From the NCBI RefSeq assembly GCF_022024115.1, contig NZ_CP091792.1, positions 434,001-498,000 on the forward strand: 64,000 nt of DNA, written 5' to 3'. The notes beneath the pieces were generated by a model. It made no database searches and was not told the DNA's origin. It saw only the letters and a list, made by a program, of their open reading frames with translations. Shown piece by piece: positions 43,684 through 52,823 of this stretch. The first letter of the stretch is position 1; each line of letters begins with the position of its first letter. Source of the stretch: Prevotella communis. Its GTDB lineage: Bacteria > Bacteroidota > Bacteroidia > Bacteroidales > Bacteroidaceae. The translations under genes were made by a program, and so were the position numbers.

Positions 43684-44517
43684 ATGACAAAGTATAGTAA
43701 ATTCAATATCATCTACCGCTTACAGAAGTGGTTGGATAGTGTACCAGGGCAGACATTCATGAACTATGCCTATAGTTGGGGTGCATCAATCGTTATTCTG
43801 GGTACACTTTTCAAATTGACCCACCTGCCAGGAGCAAACTTGATGCTGTTTATCGGTATGGGTACTGAGGTGTTTGTGTTCTTTATCGCAGCCTTTGACC
43901 GTCCATTTGACAAGACTGCAGATGGTATGGACCTGCCTACGCATGTTGATGGAGAGAATGTTGAGATGGCCTCTGGTGTTTCTGGTGTATCAGGTATCTC
44001 TGGCGTAGGTGGCGGTACCGTGATTATCGGTGGCGGAAATGTTGGTGGTGGTACCATTGCCGCAGACGGAACTGCTGGAGAGAATGTGGCAACCGGTGGT
44101 GTAGCGACTGCTGGTGGCGTCGTTGGCGGTGGTATCATCGGCGGCGGTGTCATTGGTGGCGTTGTTGAGCAGCCAGAGTTGCCCGAGATTGATGCAGAGG
44201 AAATGGAAGAGGCTACGGCTGGTTATGTGGAGCAGTTGAAGAAACTCACAGAAACCCTGCAGAAGGTGTCTGAGCAGAGTGAGCGTCTGACACGCGACAG
44301 TGAGGAGATGGAGAATCTCAACCGTACCCTCACAGGCATCTGTAAGGTTTACGAGATGCAGTTGAAGGGTGCTTCTCAGCAGATTGGCACTATCGATCAG
44401 ATTAACGAGCAGAGCAAACGTATGGCAGAACAGATTGCGGAACTTAACCAGATCTATACCCGCATGATTGAGGCTATGACGGTGAATATGCCGAAGGTAG
44501 TGAAAAGTGAAGAGTGA
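43684..44517 (+). CDS. porL: Type IX secretion motor protein PorL/GldL
   Basis: Inner-membrane motor subunit, 277 aa. Two transmembrane helices (about 30-48 and 52-71) include the acidic residue Glu62 in GMGTEVFVF, consistent with the proton-motive role of GldL/PorL. A Gly/Val-rich linker (about 97-162) follows, then a coiled coil (about 175-265). The linker has almost only Gly, Val, Ile, Ala, Thr and Ser, which is odd. The C-terminus (KSEE) is encoded by a 7-bp GTGAAnA repeat. Confidence 0.92.
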   Translation: MTKYSKFNIIYRLQKWLDSVPGQTFMNYAYSWGASIVILGTLFKLTHLPGANLMLFIGMGTEVFVFFIAAFDRPFDKTADGMDLPTHVDGENVEMASGVSGVSGISGVGGGTVIIGGGNVGGGTIAADGTAGENVATGGVATAGGVVGGGIIGGGVIGGVVEQPELPEIDAEEMEEATAGYVEQLKKLTETLQKVSEQSERLTRDSEEMENLNRTLTGICKVYEMQLKGASQQIGTIDQINEQSKRMAEQIAELNQIYTRMIEAMTVNMPKVVKSEE

Positions 44518-44527
44518 AAAGTGAAGA
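44500..44527 (+). repeat. Heptad GTGAAnA repeat over the porL stop
   Basis: Four tandem 7-mers, GTGAAAA GTGAAGA GTGAAAA GTGAAGA, with the porL TGA stop (44515-44517) inside the third unit. The same unit on the opposite strand occurs at 29477-29497. Confidence 0.85.
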
Positions 44528-44567
44528 ATTTGCTACTGCCAGATGGCGGCAGAAACAATAAGAAACT

Positions 44568-46127
44568 ATGGCAATAAAGAAAAGACCTGTATCTCCGCGC
44601 CAGAAGATGATTAACTTGATGTACGTCGTCTTGATGGCAATGCTTGCGCTGAATGTCTCGAATGAGGTGCTCAACGGTTTCTCTATCGTGGAGGAGAGTT
44701 TGAAGCGTACCACTGAGAATGCAGCAAAGGAGAACCTGGCTATATACGAGGATTTTGACCAGCAGATGAAAGCCAACCCTCAGAAGGTGAAGGAATGGTA
44801 TGAGAAGGCACAGCTTGTAAAACTGTCGAGCGACTCTCTCTATAATTTGGCTGCTGATTTGAAATTGGCTATTGCGCAGGAGGCAGATGGTGCTGATGGT
44901 AATCCTGCTAAAATCGTAAACAAGGAGGACCTTGAGGCCGCGAACCAGGTGATGCTGGCTCCAGGACGCGGACGTGGCGATGAGTTGAAGAAAGCGATTG
45001 AGCGTTATCGTGAAGGTATCCTCAAAATGGTGGATGATAAGGACCAGCAGCGCCGTATTGCCAGTGACCTGACTACGGAAGTTCCGTCCACAGGATTGGG
45101 TAAGAACTGGCAGGAGTATATGTTTGAGTCCATGCCAGCGGCAGCTGCTGTTACTCTGCTGTCTAAACTGCAGAGCGATGTGCGCAATGCAGAGAAGGAA
45201 GTGTTACATAAACTGGTTCAGAACATTGACGTGAAAGATATCCGTGTGAATGCGCTGAATGCGTTTGTGATTCCTAACTCCCAGACCATCGTTCGTGGTG
45301 ATAGGTTCTCTGCTCGCATCGTCATGGCTGCCGTGGATACCACGCAGGTACCGGAGATATTCATCGGTAACCAGAAAGTAGACTTGAAAGACGGACTTTA
45401 TGAGACCGTTTGCGGACGTACTGGCGATTTTACCCTGTCGGGTTATATCCAGACAACAAATGGTAATGGTGATGCCATCCGTCGGGACTTCTCCCAGAAA
45501 TATACTGTGGTCGATCCCAGTGCAACGGTTTCGGCAGACCTGATGAATATGTTGTATGCCGGCTATTCTAATCCCATCAGCATCTCTGTACCAGGTGTGC
45601 CTCTGAATAAGATTTCTGCAACGATGACCAACGGTACTCTGACACCTACAGGGCCTGGTAAGTATATCGCCCGTCCGTCAAAGATAGGCGAGAATGCTAC
45701 GATAACGGTTATATCGACAAATACTGGACATCCTCAGCAAATGGGACAGTTCTCGTTCCGTGTTCGTCGTCTGCCGGATCCAACACCTTATATAGATATG
45801 AAGGATGAGAAGGGTAATCCTTTGCGTTTCAGAGGCGGTGGATTAGCAAAGGGTAGCTTGTTAGGCGTAGAAGGTATTGGTGCTGCTATCGATGACGGTA
45901 TCTTGGATATAGGTTTCCGTGTACTCTCGTTTGAGACAGTATTCTCAGGCAATATGGGTGAGTCTGTCTTGATGGCAGGTGATGGTGACAGATTCTCAGC
46001 TCGTCAGAAAGATACGTTCCGTAAGTTGGCACGTAATCGCCGTTTCTACATCACGAATGTCGTGGCGATTGGCCCTGACGGTATCCAGCGTACGCTGAAG
46101 ACCCCGATAGAAATCATTGTGAAATAA
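44568..46127 (+). CDS. porM: Type IX secretion motor protein PorM/GldM
   Basis: 519 aa. A short cytoplasmic start (MAIKKRPVSPRQKMINLMYV) leads into one transmembrane helix (about 14-34, VVLMAMLALNVSNEVLNGF), then a long periplasmic part of several beta-rich domains. PorM spans the periplasm to link the PorL motor to the PorK-PorN ring. It follows porL by 50 bases, partly repeat. Confidence 0.94.
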   Translation: MAIKKRPVSPRQKMINLMYVVLMAMLALNVSNEVLNGFSIVEESLKRTTENAAKENLAIYEDFDQQMKANPQKVKEWYEKAQLVKLSSDSLYNLAADLKLAIAQEADGADGNPAKIVNKEDLEAANQVMLAPGRGRGDELKKAIERYREGILKMVDDKDQQRRIASDLTTEVPSTGLGKNWQEYMFESMPAAAAVTLLSKLQSDVRNAEKEVLHKLVQNIDVKDIRVNALNAFVIPNSQTIVRGDRFSARIVMAAVDTTQVPEIFIGNQKVDLKDGLYETVCGRTGDFTLSGYIQTTNGNGDAIRRDFSQKYTVVDPSATVSADLMNMLYAGYSNPISISVPGVPLNKISATMTNGTLTPTGPGKYIARPSKIGENATITVISTNTGHPQQMGQFSFRVRRLPDPTPYIDMKDEKGNPLRFRGGGLAKGSLLGVEGIGAAIDDGILDIGFRVLSFETVFSGNMGESVLMAGDGDRFSARQKDTFRKLARNRRFYITNVVAIGPDGIQRTLKTPIEIIVK

Positions 46128-46143
46128 TTGAAAACAGATAATT

Positions 46144-47190
46144 ATGAAGAGACTATTGTTCTTTTTGATGATAATGCTGGCTGCAGGTACCGTGACTGCC
46201 CAGCCAAAAAAGAGTCGCACTCAGCAGAATGCTAATGCTACCCAACAAAAGCAGCAGAATAATACGCAGGGTATGACCCGCCGTATGCAGATTCAGTATC
46301 CCACGGCGTTTGATATGCCAGAGGATGTAGTATGGCGTCGTGACATCTATCGGGAGATTAATCTTGAGGATGAGATGAATTCGGGTCTCTACTATCCTGT
46401 GGAGCCTGTCGGGAAGCAGATGAATCTCTTCACCTATATTTTCAAGTTGGCGCTGAACGGATATATCCCTGTCTATGAGTACAACCTGGATGGCAATGAG
46501 GTATTGGAGGCTTCAGCCAAGGTTGACATCAAGACTATCCTGGACAACTATCATATTTTCTATGAGGAGAAGAATGGTAAGCTCCAGGTGGAAAACAGTG
46601 ATATCCCCTCTTCAGAAGTAAAGGCTTACTATTTGAAGGAGAGTGCCTATTACGACCAGGCTAATTCTTCTTTCCACATCAAACCCCTTGCTCTTTGTCC
46701 TGTCATGATGCGTGAGGATGACTTTGGTGGTGACGCTATGAAGTTGCCTTTGTTCTGGGTGAAGTATTCAGAAGTGGAGCCATATTTGAGTCGTCAGTCA
46801 GTGATGATTAGTGACAAGAATAATGCGGCCACGATGAACTTGGACGATTACTTTACTTTGAACCGTTACAAGGGAAAGATCTATAAGACGACAAATATGT
46901 TGGGTAAGACGCTGGCCCAGATTGCCGGTGAGGACTCTACTAAGTATTCGGCTGAGCAGAAGCGCATTGAGGCCGAATTGGAGGCTTTCCGCAATAATAT
47001 CTTTGGCGACAAGGCCAAGCGCGATTCTTTGGATAGTATAGCAGTCAACGACCCTAAGGCGCTGAAGGAAAAGGCTAAGCAACAAAAGCGTGAGCGTACG
47101 AGAACGACGAAGAGCAAGAGTACGTCATCCGCTTCATCGAGTAGTAGCTCTTCTGCTCCCCGCGTCTCTGTGCGGCGACAGCGTCATTAA
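46144..47190 (+). CDS. porN: Type IX secretion ring protein PorN/GldN
   Basis: 348 aa with a signal peptide ending AAGTVTAQ, then a Gln/Asn-rich stretch and the GldN core (VVWRRDIYREINLEDEMNSG, NLDDYFTLNRYKGKIYKT). It ends in a Lys/Arg/Ser low-complexity tail (about 305-348) with a run of Ser. PorN binds PorK to form the periplasmic ring. Sixteen bases after porM, so one transcript. Confidence 0.92.
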   Translation: MKRLLFFLMIMLAAGTVTAQPKKSRTQQNANATQQKQQNNTQGMTRRMQIQYPTAFDMPEDVVWRRDIYREINLEDEMNSGLYYPVEPVGKQMNLFTYIFKLALNGYIPVYEYNLDGNEVLEASAKVDIKTILDNYHIFYEEKNGKLQVENSDIPSSEVKAYYLKESAYYDQANSSFHIKPLALCPVMMREDDFGGDAMKLPLFWVKYSEVEPYLSRQSVMISDKNNAATMNLDDYFTLNRYKGKIYKTTNMLGKTLAQIAGEDSTKYSAEQKRIEAELEAFRNNIFGDKAKRDSLDSIAVNDPKALKEKAKQQKRERTRTTKSKSTSSASSSSSSSAPRVSVRRQRH

Positions 47191-47201
47191 GGTCTGTCTA
47201 T

Positions 47202-47843
47202 ATGATAAAGAGGTTATTCCAGATAGCACTCCCGATAGTTATGGCATGGCTGATGGTCATGCCTTTGTCGGCTCAAGGCGTAGCGTTTGGCGTGAAGGGT
47301 GGTCTTGAGGTGGTCAGTATGGAGTTTAATGATGATGTGTTTGACAAATCCAATCGTGCCGGTTTCTTTGTTGGGCCTACCTTTGTGATATCTACTGCCT
47401 TGCCTGGACTGGCAATTGATATCTCTGGTCTTTATAATGAGCGTACGCTGAAGGTTGAGGGGGAGTCCGTTCAACAGAAGTCTATACTGATTCCTGCCCA
47501 TGTCCGTTATGGTGCCAGTATTATGGATTTTGGTGGTGTGTTCCTTACGTCAGGTCCTCAATTGTCATTTAATGTAGGTCCTTCAAAGTTCTATTGGGAG
47601 GATGTGAATAAGAATGCAAAGCAGTTCCTCTTGCAAGACACCAAACTGGCAATAGACTTTGGCGTTGGTCTTTCAATAGGGCAGCATCTGGAGGCTATTG
47701 TCTATTATAGTATCCCGATAGGTAAGACTGGAGATTTTACATGGAACAAGGTCAGTAAGGCTGCCAATGAGGCTTCCTCTGCTTTGAATAATACGAATAC
47801 GACCGCCAACTCATGGATGTTGTCGGCCACCTATATATTCTGA
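47202..47843 (+). CDS. Outer-membrane beta-barrel protein (PorT-like)
   Basis: 213 aa with a signal peptide ending MVMPLSAQ and eight or so amphipathic strands, ending MLSATYIF with a terminal Phe typical of outer-membrane barrels. It resembles the OMP_b-brl_2/PorT group but I cannot assign PorT by name. It sits directly after porN (11 bases) and overlaps priA by one base, so it is part of the same transcript. Confidence 0.75.
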   Translation: MIKRLFQIALPIVMAWLMVMPLSAQGVAFGVKGGLEVVSMEFNDDVFDKSNRAGFFVGPTFVISTALPGLAIDISGLYNERTLKVEGESVQQKSILIPAHVRYGASIMDFGGVFLTSGPQLSFNVGPSKFYWEDVNKNAKQFLLQDTKLAIDFGVGLSIGQHLEAIVYYSIPIGKTGDFTWNKVSKAANEASSALNNTNTTANSWMLSATYIF

Positions 47844-50107
47844 TGAATCAGTATGCGGATGTCATATTGCCTGTGCCGCTCGATGGCTATTTTACTTATG
47901 CCGTCCCGCAGGAGGCACAAGGACGCGTAGCCACGGGGATACGCGTTATCGTGCCTTTTGGACGTAGTAAGAACTATGTGGGCGTCATAGCTCGTCTGCA
48001 TGATGATAAACCGCAGGGCTATGAGGTGAAGCCCATTTCTGTTGTCATTGACACTCTTCCTATTCTCCTGACCGGTCAGCTGGATTTCTGGCAGTGGATA
48101 TCCTCTTATTATATGTCACCTATAGGTGAGGTCTATAAGGCTGCTCTCCCTGCAGGCTTGAAGGCAGAAGAAGGTTATAAACCACGTACGGAGACTTTTA
48201 TCCGACTCACCGCTAACTATCAGAATGAACCTACGTTGCATGCCGCACTGAATATGTTGGCACGTGCTGCTAAGCAACGTGATGCTTTTATTGCCTATCT
48301 TTCCTTGTCGCATTGGGATAGTATCGAGGGTAATGTGTGTCGTGAGCCGGTGGTGGAGATTACCCGTGAGGAACTGATGAATGCTTCAGAGTCCACGCTT
48401 CCTACGATAAACCAGTTGGTGAAGCGTGGTATGCTGGAGACCTATGAGGTTGAGGTGGGACGATTGAATCAGGGAGGAACTCCTCATCCAGAACATATTA
48501 AGCCTTTGAGTCATGCCCAACAGGATGCCTATAATCAGATTCTGTTGTCGTTTATGAAAAAGCAGGTCACTTTGTTGCATGGCGTCACCTCCAGTGGTAA
48601 GACAGAGATTTACATCCATCTTATACAGCGTGAGCTGGATCAACATCGTCAGGTGCTTTTCCTTATGCCTGAGATTGCCCTCACAGTGCAGATGATGCAG
48701 CGCCTGCAGCGTGTGTTCGGTAATCGCTTGGGTATCTATCATTCTAAGTACAGTGATGCCGAACGTGTGGAGATATGGCAGAAGCAACTTTCGCAGAATC
48801 CTTATGATGTAATCCTGGGTGCCCGCAGTTCCGTATTCCTTCCTTTCCAACGATTGGGTCTTGTCATTGTAGATGAAGAACATGAGACCTCTTATAAACA
48901 GCAGGATCCTATGCCTCGTTATCATGCACGCAGTGCGGCGATTATGTTGGGAGCAAAAACTCTGCTTGGTACGGCTACACCATCAATGGAGTCATATTTT
49001 AACTCACAGACGGGAAAATATGGTTATGTGTCGTTGACGGAACGCTATCAGGGTATTCAGTTGCCGGAAATCCAGGTGGTGGATACGCGTGATTTGCAGC
49101 GAAGGAAAATGATGCGTGGACCATTCTCACCAGTCTTGCTGAGCAGTGTGCGACAAGCTTTGGAACGTGGTGAACAGGTCATCCTTTTTCAAAACCGTCG
49201 TGGCTGGGCTCCGATGATTGAATGTAAACAGTGCGGCTGGGTGCCTCGCTGCCAGCATTGTGATGTTAGTCTGACGCTCCACCGTAACATGAACCAACTC
49301 TCATGCCACTACTGTGGTTTTACCTATCAGGTGCCTACGGAGTGCCCCGCCTGTGGCGGTAAGGACTTACAGGGACGGGGTTATGGTACGGAGAAGATAG
49401 AGGATCAGATTCGTGACATCTTCCCTGAGGCGCGTGTGGCCCGTATGGACCTTGACACTACTCGTACCCGTAATGCCTACGAACGTCTGATTACAGACTT
49501 CTCCGCAGGTCGTACCAATTTGCTTATTGGCACCCAGATGATTAGTAAAGGACTGGATTTTGATAAGGTCAGTGTTGTTGGTATATTGGATGCCGACAGA
49601 ATGCTCAATCAGCCCGATTTCCGTGCCTTTGAACATGCTTTTATGATGATGGCTCAGGTCAGTGGACGTGCGGGTCGTAAGGGGCGGCAGGGACTTGTTA
49701 TCCTGCAGACAAAGAATCCCGAATTGCCTGTCATCCAACAGGTCGTACGTAATGATTTCGAGCAGTTCTCGCGCGAGCTGTTGGAAGAACGACAACTGTT
49801 TCATTATCCCCCGTATTATCGTCTTATCTATGTTTATCTGAAGCATAGTAAGGATGATGTGGTGAATACTGCCGGCATTGAATTAGGTTCCCGCTTGCGC
49901 CAATGGTTTGGTGACCGTGTACTTGGTCCTGATAAGCCTGCCGTGGCTCGTGTGAAAACCTTGAGTATTCGTAAATTGGTGATAAAACTCGAAAACGGTA
50001 TTGATATGCCACGTGTGCGTCAATACCTTCTGTTGGCACAACAACAGATGTTGCAGGATAAACGCTATGGTTCCCTTCAGATTTACTATGATGTAGACCC
50101 GTTATAG
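47843..50107 (+). CDS. priA: Primosomal replication helicase PriA
   Basis: Restarts stalled replication forks. 754 aa. The N-terminal DNA-binding domain starts MNQYADVILPVPLDGYFTYA. The helicase core has Walker A GVTSSGKTEIY and Walker B VIVDEEHETSYK. The zinc-binding insert has eight Cys (CKQCGWVPRCQHCD and CHYCGF...CPACGG), and the C-terminal part has QVSGRAGRKGRQG. The ATG at 47843 shares one base with the preceding stop (TGATG), so translation is coupled to the barrel gene. An earlier start at 47813 is rejected. Confidence 0.96.
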   Translation: MNQYADVILPVPLDGYFTYAVPQEAQGRVATGIRVIVPFGRSKNYVGVIARLHDDKPQGYEVKPISVVIDTLPILLTGQLDFWQWISSYYMSPIGEVYKAALPAGLKAEEGYKPRTETFIRLTANYQNEPTLHAALNMLARAAKQRDAFIAYLSLSHWDSIEGNVCREPVVEITREELMNASESTLPTINQLVKRGMLETYEVEVGRLNQGGTPHPEHIKPLSHAQQDAYNQILLSFMKKQVTLLHGVTSSGKTEIYIHLIQRELDQHRQVLFLMPEIALTVQMMQRLQRVFGNRLGIYHSKYSDAERVEIWQKQLSQNPYDVILGARSSVFLPFQRLGLVIVDEEHETSYKQQDPMPRYHARSAAIMLGAKTLLGTATPSMESYFNSQTGKYGYVSLTERYQGIQLPEIQVVDTRDLQRRKMMRGPFSPVLLSSVRQALERGEQVILFQNRRGWAPMIECKQCGWVPRCQHCDVSLTLHRNMNQLSCHYCGFTYQVPTECPACGGKDLQGRGYGTEKIEDQIRDIFPEARVARMDLDTTRTRNAYERLITDFSAGRTNLLIGTQMISKGLDFDKVSVVGILDADRMLNQPDFRAFEHAFMMMAQVSGRAGRKGRQGLVILQTKNPELPVIQQVVRNDFEQFSRELLEERQLFHYPPYYRLIYVYLKHSKDDVVNTAGIELGSRLRQWFGDRVLGPDKPAVARVKTLSIRKLVIKLENGIDMPRVRQYLLLAQQQMLQDKRYGSLQIYYDVDPL

Positions 50108-50170
50108 TATGTTTTCCTTTTTTTTTGATTGTTTTTTCTGTAAATGAGACTTCGTTTCACTATTTTTTTG

Positions 50171-50178
50171 TAACTTTG
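50171..50178 (+). promoter_or_regulatory. -7 promoter element of the orphan lipoprotein
   Basis: TAACTTTG matches TAnnTTTG; it lies 57 bases before the ATG at 50236. No good -33 element. Confidence 0.5.
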
Positions 50179-50235
50179 CAGTCGATAACAAATAATAGTT
50201 CATAAAACCATTAATCATTTAATTTTTTCCCTTTT

Positions 50236-51003
50236 ATGAAAAAGATTCTGATGACGTTTGCAGCCGTCCTCTGCTGCGTAATGACAGCAACAGTGTTTAC
50301 CGCATGTGGTGATGATGACACCAGTTATCCTGCTACCTATCGTTACGAAGTGAGATTGGAACAAGGTAGTGTCGCCTATACCCAGGAACTTCAGGAAGTT
50401 CTGGCAGCCTTTAACCATGCTGTTGGTGCTGATGCCTATTACCAGACGATGCTCAAAAGCCCTAAGGATGAAGAGATGAAGGCAGAGTGTGAAGTCGTAA
50501 GAAAGAGATACGAGAACATCCAAAGTGCCTATATGAAGTTCTATCTTATTCGTATCACGGCAACTGCAGAGCCTGGAAAAGAAGCAAAGGGTGATGTGAT
50601 TGCTACTTACGAATTGGGACAGGCTCTTACAACACCTTATGTCACTTATTCCTTTGCTTCTTCTGAGGATGAAGCCTATGCAGCTTTGGAAGCCAAAAAA
50701 GAGGAACTTGGTGATTCGCTCTATAAATTGAATCGTAGAACACTCCTCAAGATTGTAGGCAGACACACAAGCTATAGTACATCCCAGTCTTTGTATGAGC
50801 AGACTTTCAGTGATGTATTTGGAAAGTATTTTAAAGAGTCTCAAAATGATGAGGAGCAAATTATACTGCATTGCGAAGGAATTGCAGAAACCTGTTCTAC
50901 AGAACCGCTGGCTGTTGATGTCACTGTTTCAGTCTCAAAGATAGGTCTTCTTGATAAAAAGGAGACGAAAATCTGGGAAAAAACTTTTAAGGCCAATATG
51001 TAA
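50236..51003 (+). CDS. Lipoprotein of unknown function
   Basis: 255 aa with a lipoprotein signal ending in FTAC (Cys24) followed by Gly-Asp-Asp-Asp. The mature part is mixed alpha/beta with long helical stretches (EDEAYAALEAKKEELGDSLY). I do not recognise a family. It has its own promoter and a bidirectional terminator, so it is a single-gene unit between priA and the convergent DUF4380-like gene. The acidic +2 residues fit export to the outer-membrane surface in Bacteroidetes. Confidence 0.75.
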   Translation: MKKILMTFAAVLCCVMTATVFTACGDDDTSYPATYRYEVRLEQGSVAYTQELQEVLAAFNHAVGADAYYQTMLKSPKDEEMKAECEVVRKRYENIQSAYMKFYLIRITATAEPGKEAKGDVIATYELGQALTTPYVTYSFASSEDEAYAALEAKKEELGDSLYKLNRRTLLKIVGRHTSYSTSQSLYEQTFSDVFGKYFKESQNDEEQIILHCEGIAETCSTEPLAVDVTVSVSKIGLLDKKETKIWEKTFKANM

Positions 51004-51020
51004 TAGGTGTAAAGATAAAA

Positions 51021-51054
51021 AGAAATCAGGAGGGAAGCCTCCTGATTTCTTTTT
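51021..51054. terminator. Bidirectional terminator
   Basis: AGAAATCAGGAGG (51021-51033) pairs perfectly with CCTCCTGATTTCT (51038-51050) around GAAG. T-runs lie on the + side and, on the minus side, A-runs at 51011-51020 read as T. It closes both the lipoprotein gene and the convergent DUF4380-like gene. Confidence 0.9.
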
Positions 51055-51063
51055 GTGATATCT

Positions 51064-51882
51064 CTAATTTCCTTGTGTGATATACCAACGTACAGACCAG
51101 TGGAGCTGTTCACTAGGCTGAAGCAGTGTATAGGCACCCTGACTCTCCAACTCGATATAGGTCTTTCCGCGGTTTACGTAGACCTGGATTTCAGCCTCAC
51201 CGGGAGCTGCCTCGCCAGGTTTCAGGTCTTGGAATTTCTTGGTCAGTGTCAGCCCGTTAGCGGTGTATGACAGCCAACCAGTGCCATTGGCATTTACTTT
51301 TCTGTTCTGAGGTGCCTCATCAGTTTTGTACCATGCTACACCGTTTTTCTGCTCAAAGGTCATGAGACCTGCAGGCCAGATACTGTCAATGGGGGCTTCA
51401 AAGCTAATCTGTCCGTCGCCATTGGATACGCGTGTAATCTCCCAAGGGGCTACACGACGGGGCTCCGTGCCTTCGTTCTTAATGGAATATGTGATAACTA
51501 TGGCGCCGTCTTTTTTATCCACCTGAAAGTCTTTGCCCACGCTGAGGCCCAGGCGCTGAGACACAGGACTGGTGATAAAGAGATGATTCTCTTCTTCTGT
51601 GTTGACGGAATAGGTCTGTTTATCGAATTCGGGTACTGGTGGCCAGTTCCATTCCTTTTGTGGTGAAGTCCAGAATGTACTGCCGAAGGATTCGGGAAAA
51701 CGCGACTGTGAGATAACTTCCTGGTCCTTATACTTCAGAGAAAGAATCTTGCCGCCTTTTGTGATGTTGACAGTCATTGTGACATCACCATTTTTAAGGG
51801 TGAATACTTTGTCGTTGTTCTCCTGAGCCGATGCCGTGAAGACTGTGCATACGCATAAAATAGTTAATAGAATTTGTTTCAT
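51064..51882 (-). CDS. DUF4380-like galactose-mutarotase-fold protein
   Basis: 272 aa with a signal peptide ending FTASAQ. The body has the beta-sandwich pattern of the DUF4380 / galactose mutarotase-like proteins (VTKGGKILSLKYKDQEVISQ-like strands, TFWTSPQKEWNWPP, and RRVAPWEITRV). These are secreted carbohydrate-associated proteins of unknown activity. It has its own promoter and lies near the plant-polysaccharide gene cluster. Confidence 0.75.
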   Translation of the reverse strand: MKQILLTILCVCTVFTASAQENNDKVFTLKNGDVTMTVNITKGGKILSLKYKDQEVISQSRFPESFGSTFWTSPQKEWNWPPVPEFDKQTYSVNTEEENHLFITSPVSQRLGLSVGKDFQVDKKDGAIVITYSIKNEGTEPRRVAPWEITRVSNGDGQISFEAPIDSIWPAGLMTFEQKNGVAWYKTDEAPQNRKVNANGTGWLSYTANGLTLTKKFQDLKPGEAAPGEAEIQVYVNRGKTYIELESQGAYTLLQPSEQLHWSVRWYITQGN

Positions 51883-51911
51883 CTTTTATGGTCTTTTTTA
51901 GTTATACGCCG

Positions 51912-51919
51912 CAAAGGTA
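51912..51919 (-). promoter_or_regulatory. -7 promoter element of the DUF4380-like gene
   Basis: On the minus strand TACCTTTG, a perfect TAnnTTTG, 29 bases before the ATG. The -33 position falls in the A/T heptad repeat and gives ATTG. Confidence 0.5.
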
Positions 51920-51924
51920 TGAAA

Positions 51925-51952
51925 TAATTGATAATTTACAATTGATAATTGA
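51925..51952. repeat. Heptad A/T repeat in a divergent promoter region
   Basis: Four tandem 7-mers: TAATTGA TAATTTA CAATTGA TAATTGA. It lies between the divergent DUF4380-like and esterase genes and overlaps the likely -33 boxes of both, so changes in copy number could shift promoter spacing. Confidence 0.8.
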
Positions 51953-51971
51953 AAAATATTTTTTATTTTTG
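51941..51971 (+). promoter_or_regulatory. Promoter of the secreted esterase
   Basis: ATTG at 51941-51944 and TATTTTTG at 51964-51971, 19 bp apart. The -7 box is a full match; the -33 box, inside the heptad repeat, has three of four bases. Confidence 0.5.
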
Positions 51972-52011
51972 CAGTCGCGAACCATTAACTATTAAATAAT
52001 TAACGCATATT

Positions 52012-52818
52012 ATGATGAAAAAAGCATTCTTACTTTTGACGTTGACACTCCTGACGGTATCAACAACACATGGCAAAACAGCCCGCCAGTTTACACTCAA
52101 CCTAACGGACGATGGGAAGGCACAGATGGTATGTTTCCTGCCAGAGGAATCTAATGGAAAAGCTATCGTAGGTATTCCCGGTGGTGGTTACTCCATGTTG
52201 TCGAATACACACGAGGGCACCCTGGCTCATGAATGGCTCAATAATCAGGGTATTGCCTATTTCGTGGTGAATTATCGATTGCCTAATGGCGATCGTACCA
52301 TCCCCGTAGGCGATGTGGAAAAAGGCTTCCGCATTGTGAGAGACTCTGCACAGGTTTGGGGTATCAATCCGGAGAAAGTGGGCATCATGGGATTCTCTGC
52401 CGGCGGCCATTTGTCATCGGTCATCTCGACACACTCCCCCAAGGAGGTACGTCCTAACTTCACCATCCTGTTTTATCCCGTTATCTCGATGGACGAGAAT
52501 GTGAGTCATAAGTGGTCGTGTAAGAATTTCTTAGGAGAAGAGGGACAAAAAGACTCTGCTCTGGTGCGCGATTTCTCAACACAGAATGCTGTGAAGAAGG
52601 GTGAGACACCTCCCGCCATTATCATCATGTCGACCGACGACAACCTGGTGCCACCGGTGACCAATGGACTTGAGTACTATAAGGCCATGAAGGAAGCTGG
52701 CAATGAGTGCGCCATGATGATCTATCCCAACGGTGGCCATGGCTACGGTTTCGGCAACTGGTTCAAATATCACGACGAGATGCTAGCCACTCTTGGTAAA
52801 TGGCTGGATGCACGATAA
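52012..52818 (+). CDS. Secreted alpha/beta hydrolase, acetylesterase type
   Basis: 268 aa with a signal peptide ending TTHGK. It has the hormone-sensitive-lipase-like oxyanion motif GIPGGGYSML, the nucleophile Ser129 in MGFSAGGHLSS, an acid near IMSTDDNLVPP and the catalytic His in YPNGGHGYGFGNW. Such proteins are usually esterases that remove acetyl groups from plant polysaccharide. Starts at 52012 or the next ATG at 52015. It converges on the GH43 operon. Confidence 0.85.
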   Translation: MMKKAFLLLTLTLLTVSTTHGKTARQFTLNLTDDGKAQMVCFLPEESNGKAIVGIPGGGYSMLSNTHEGTLAHEWLNNQGIAYFVVNYRLPNGDRTIPVGDVEKGFRIVRDSAQVWGINPEKVGIMGFSAGGHLSSVISTHSPKEVRPNFTILFYPVISMDENVSHKWSCKNFLGEEGQKDSALVRDFSTQNAVKKGETPPAIIIMSTDDNLVPPVTNGLEYYKAMKEAGNECAMMIYPNGGHGYGFGNWFKYHDEMLATLGKWLDAR

Positions 52819-52823
52819 ATTAG

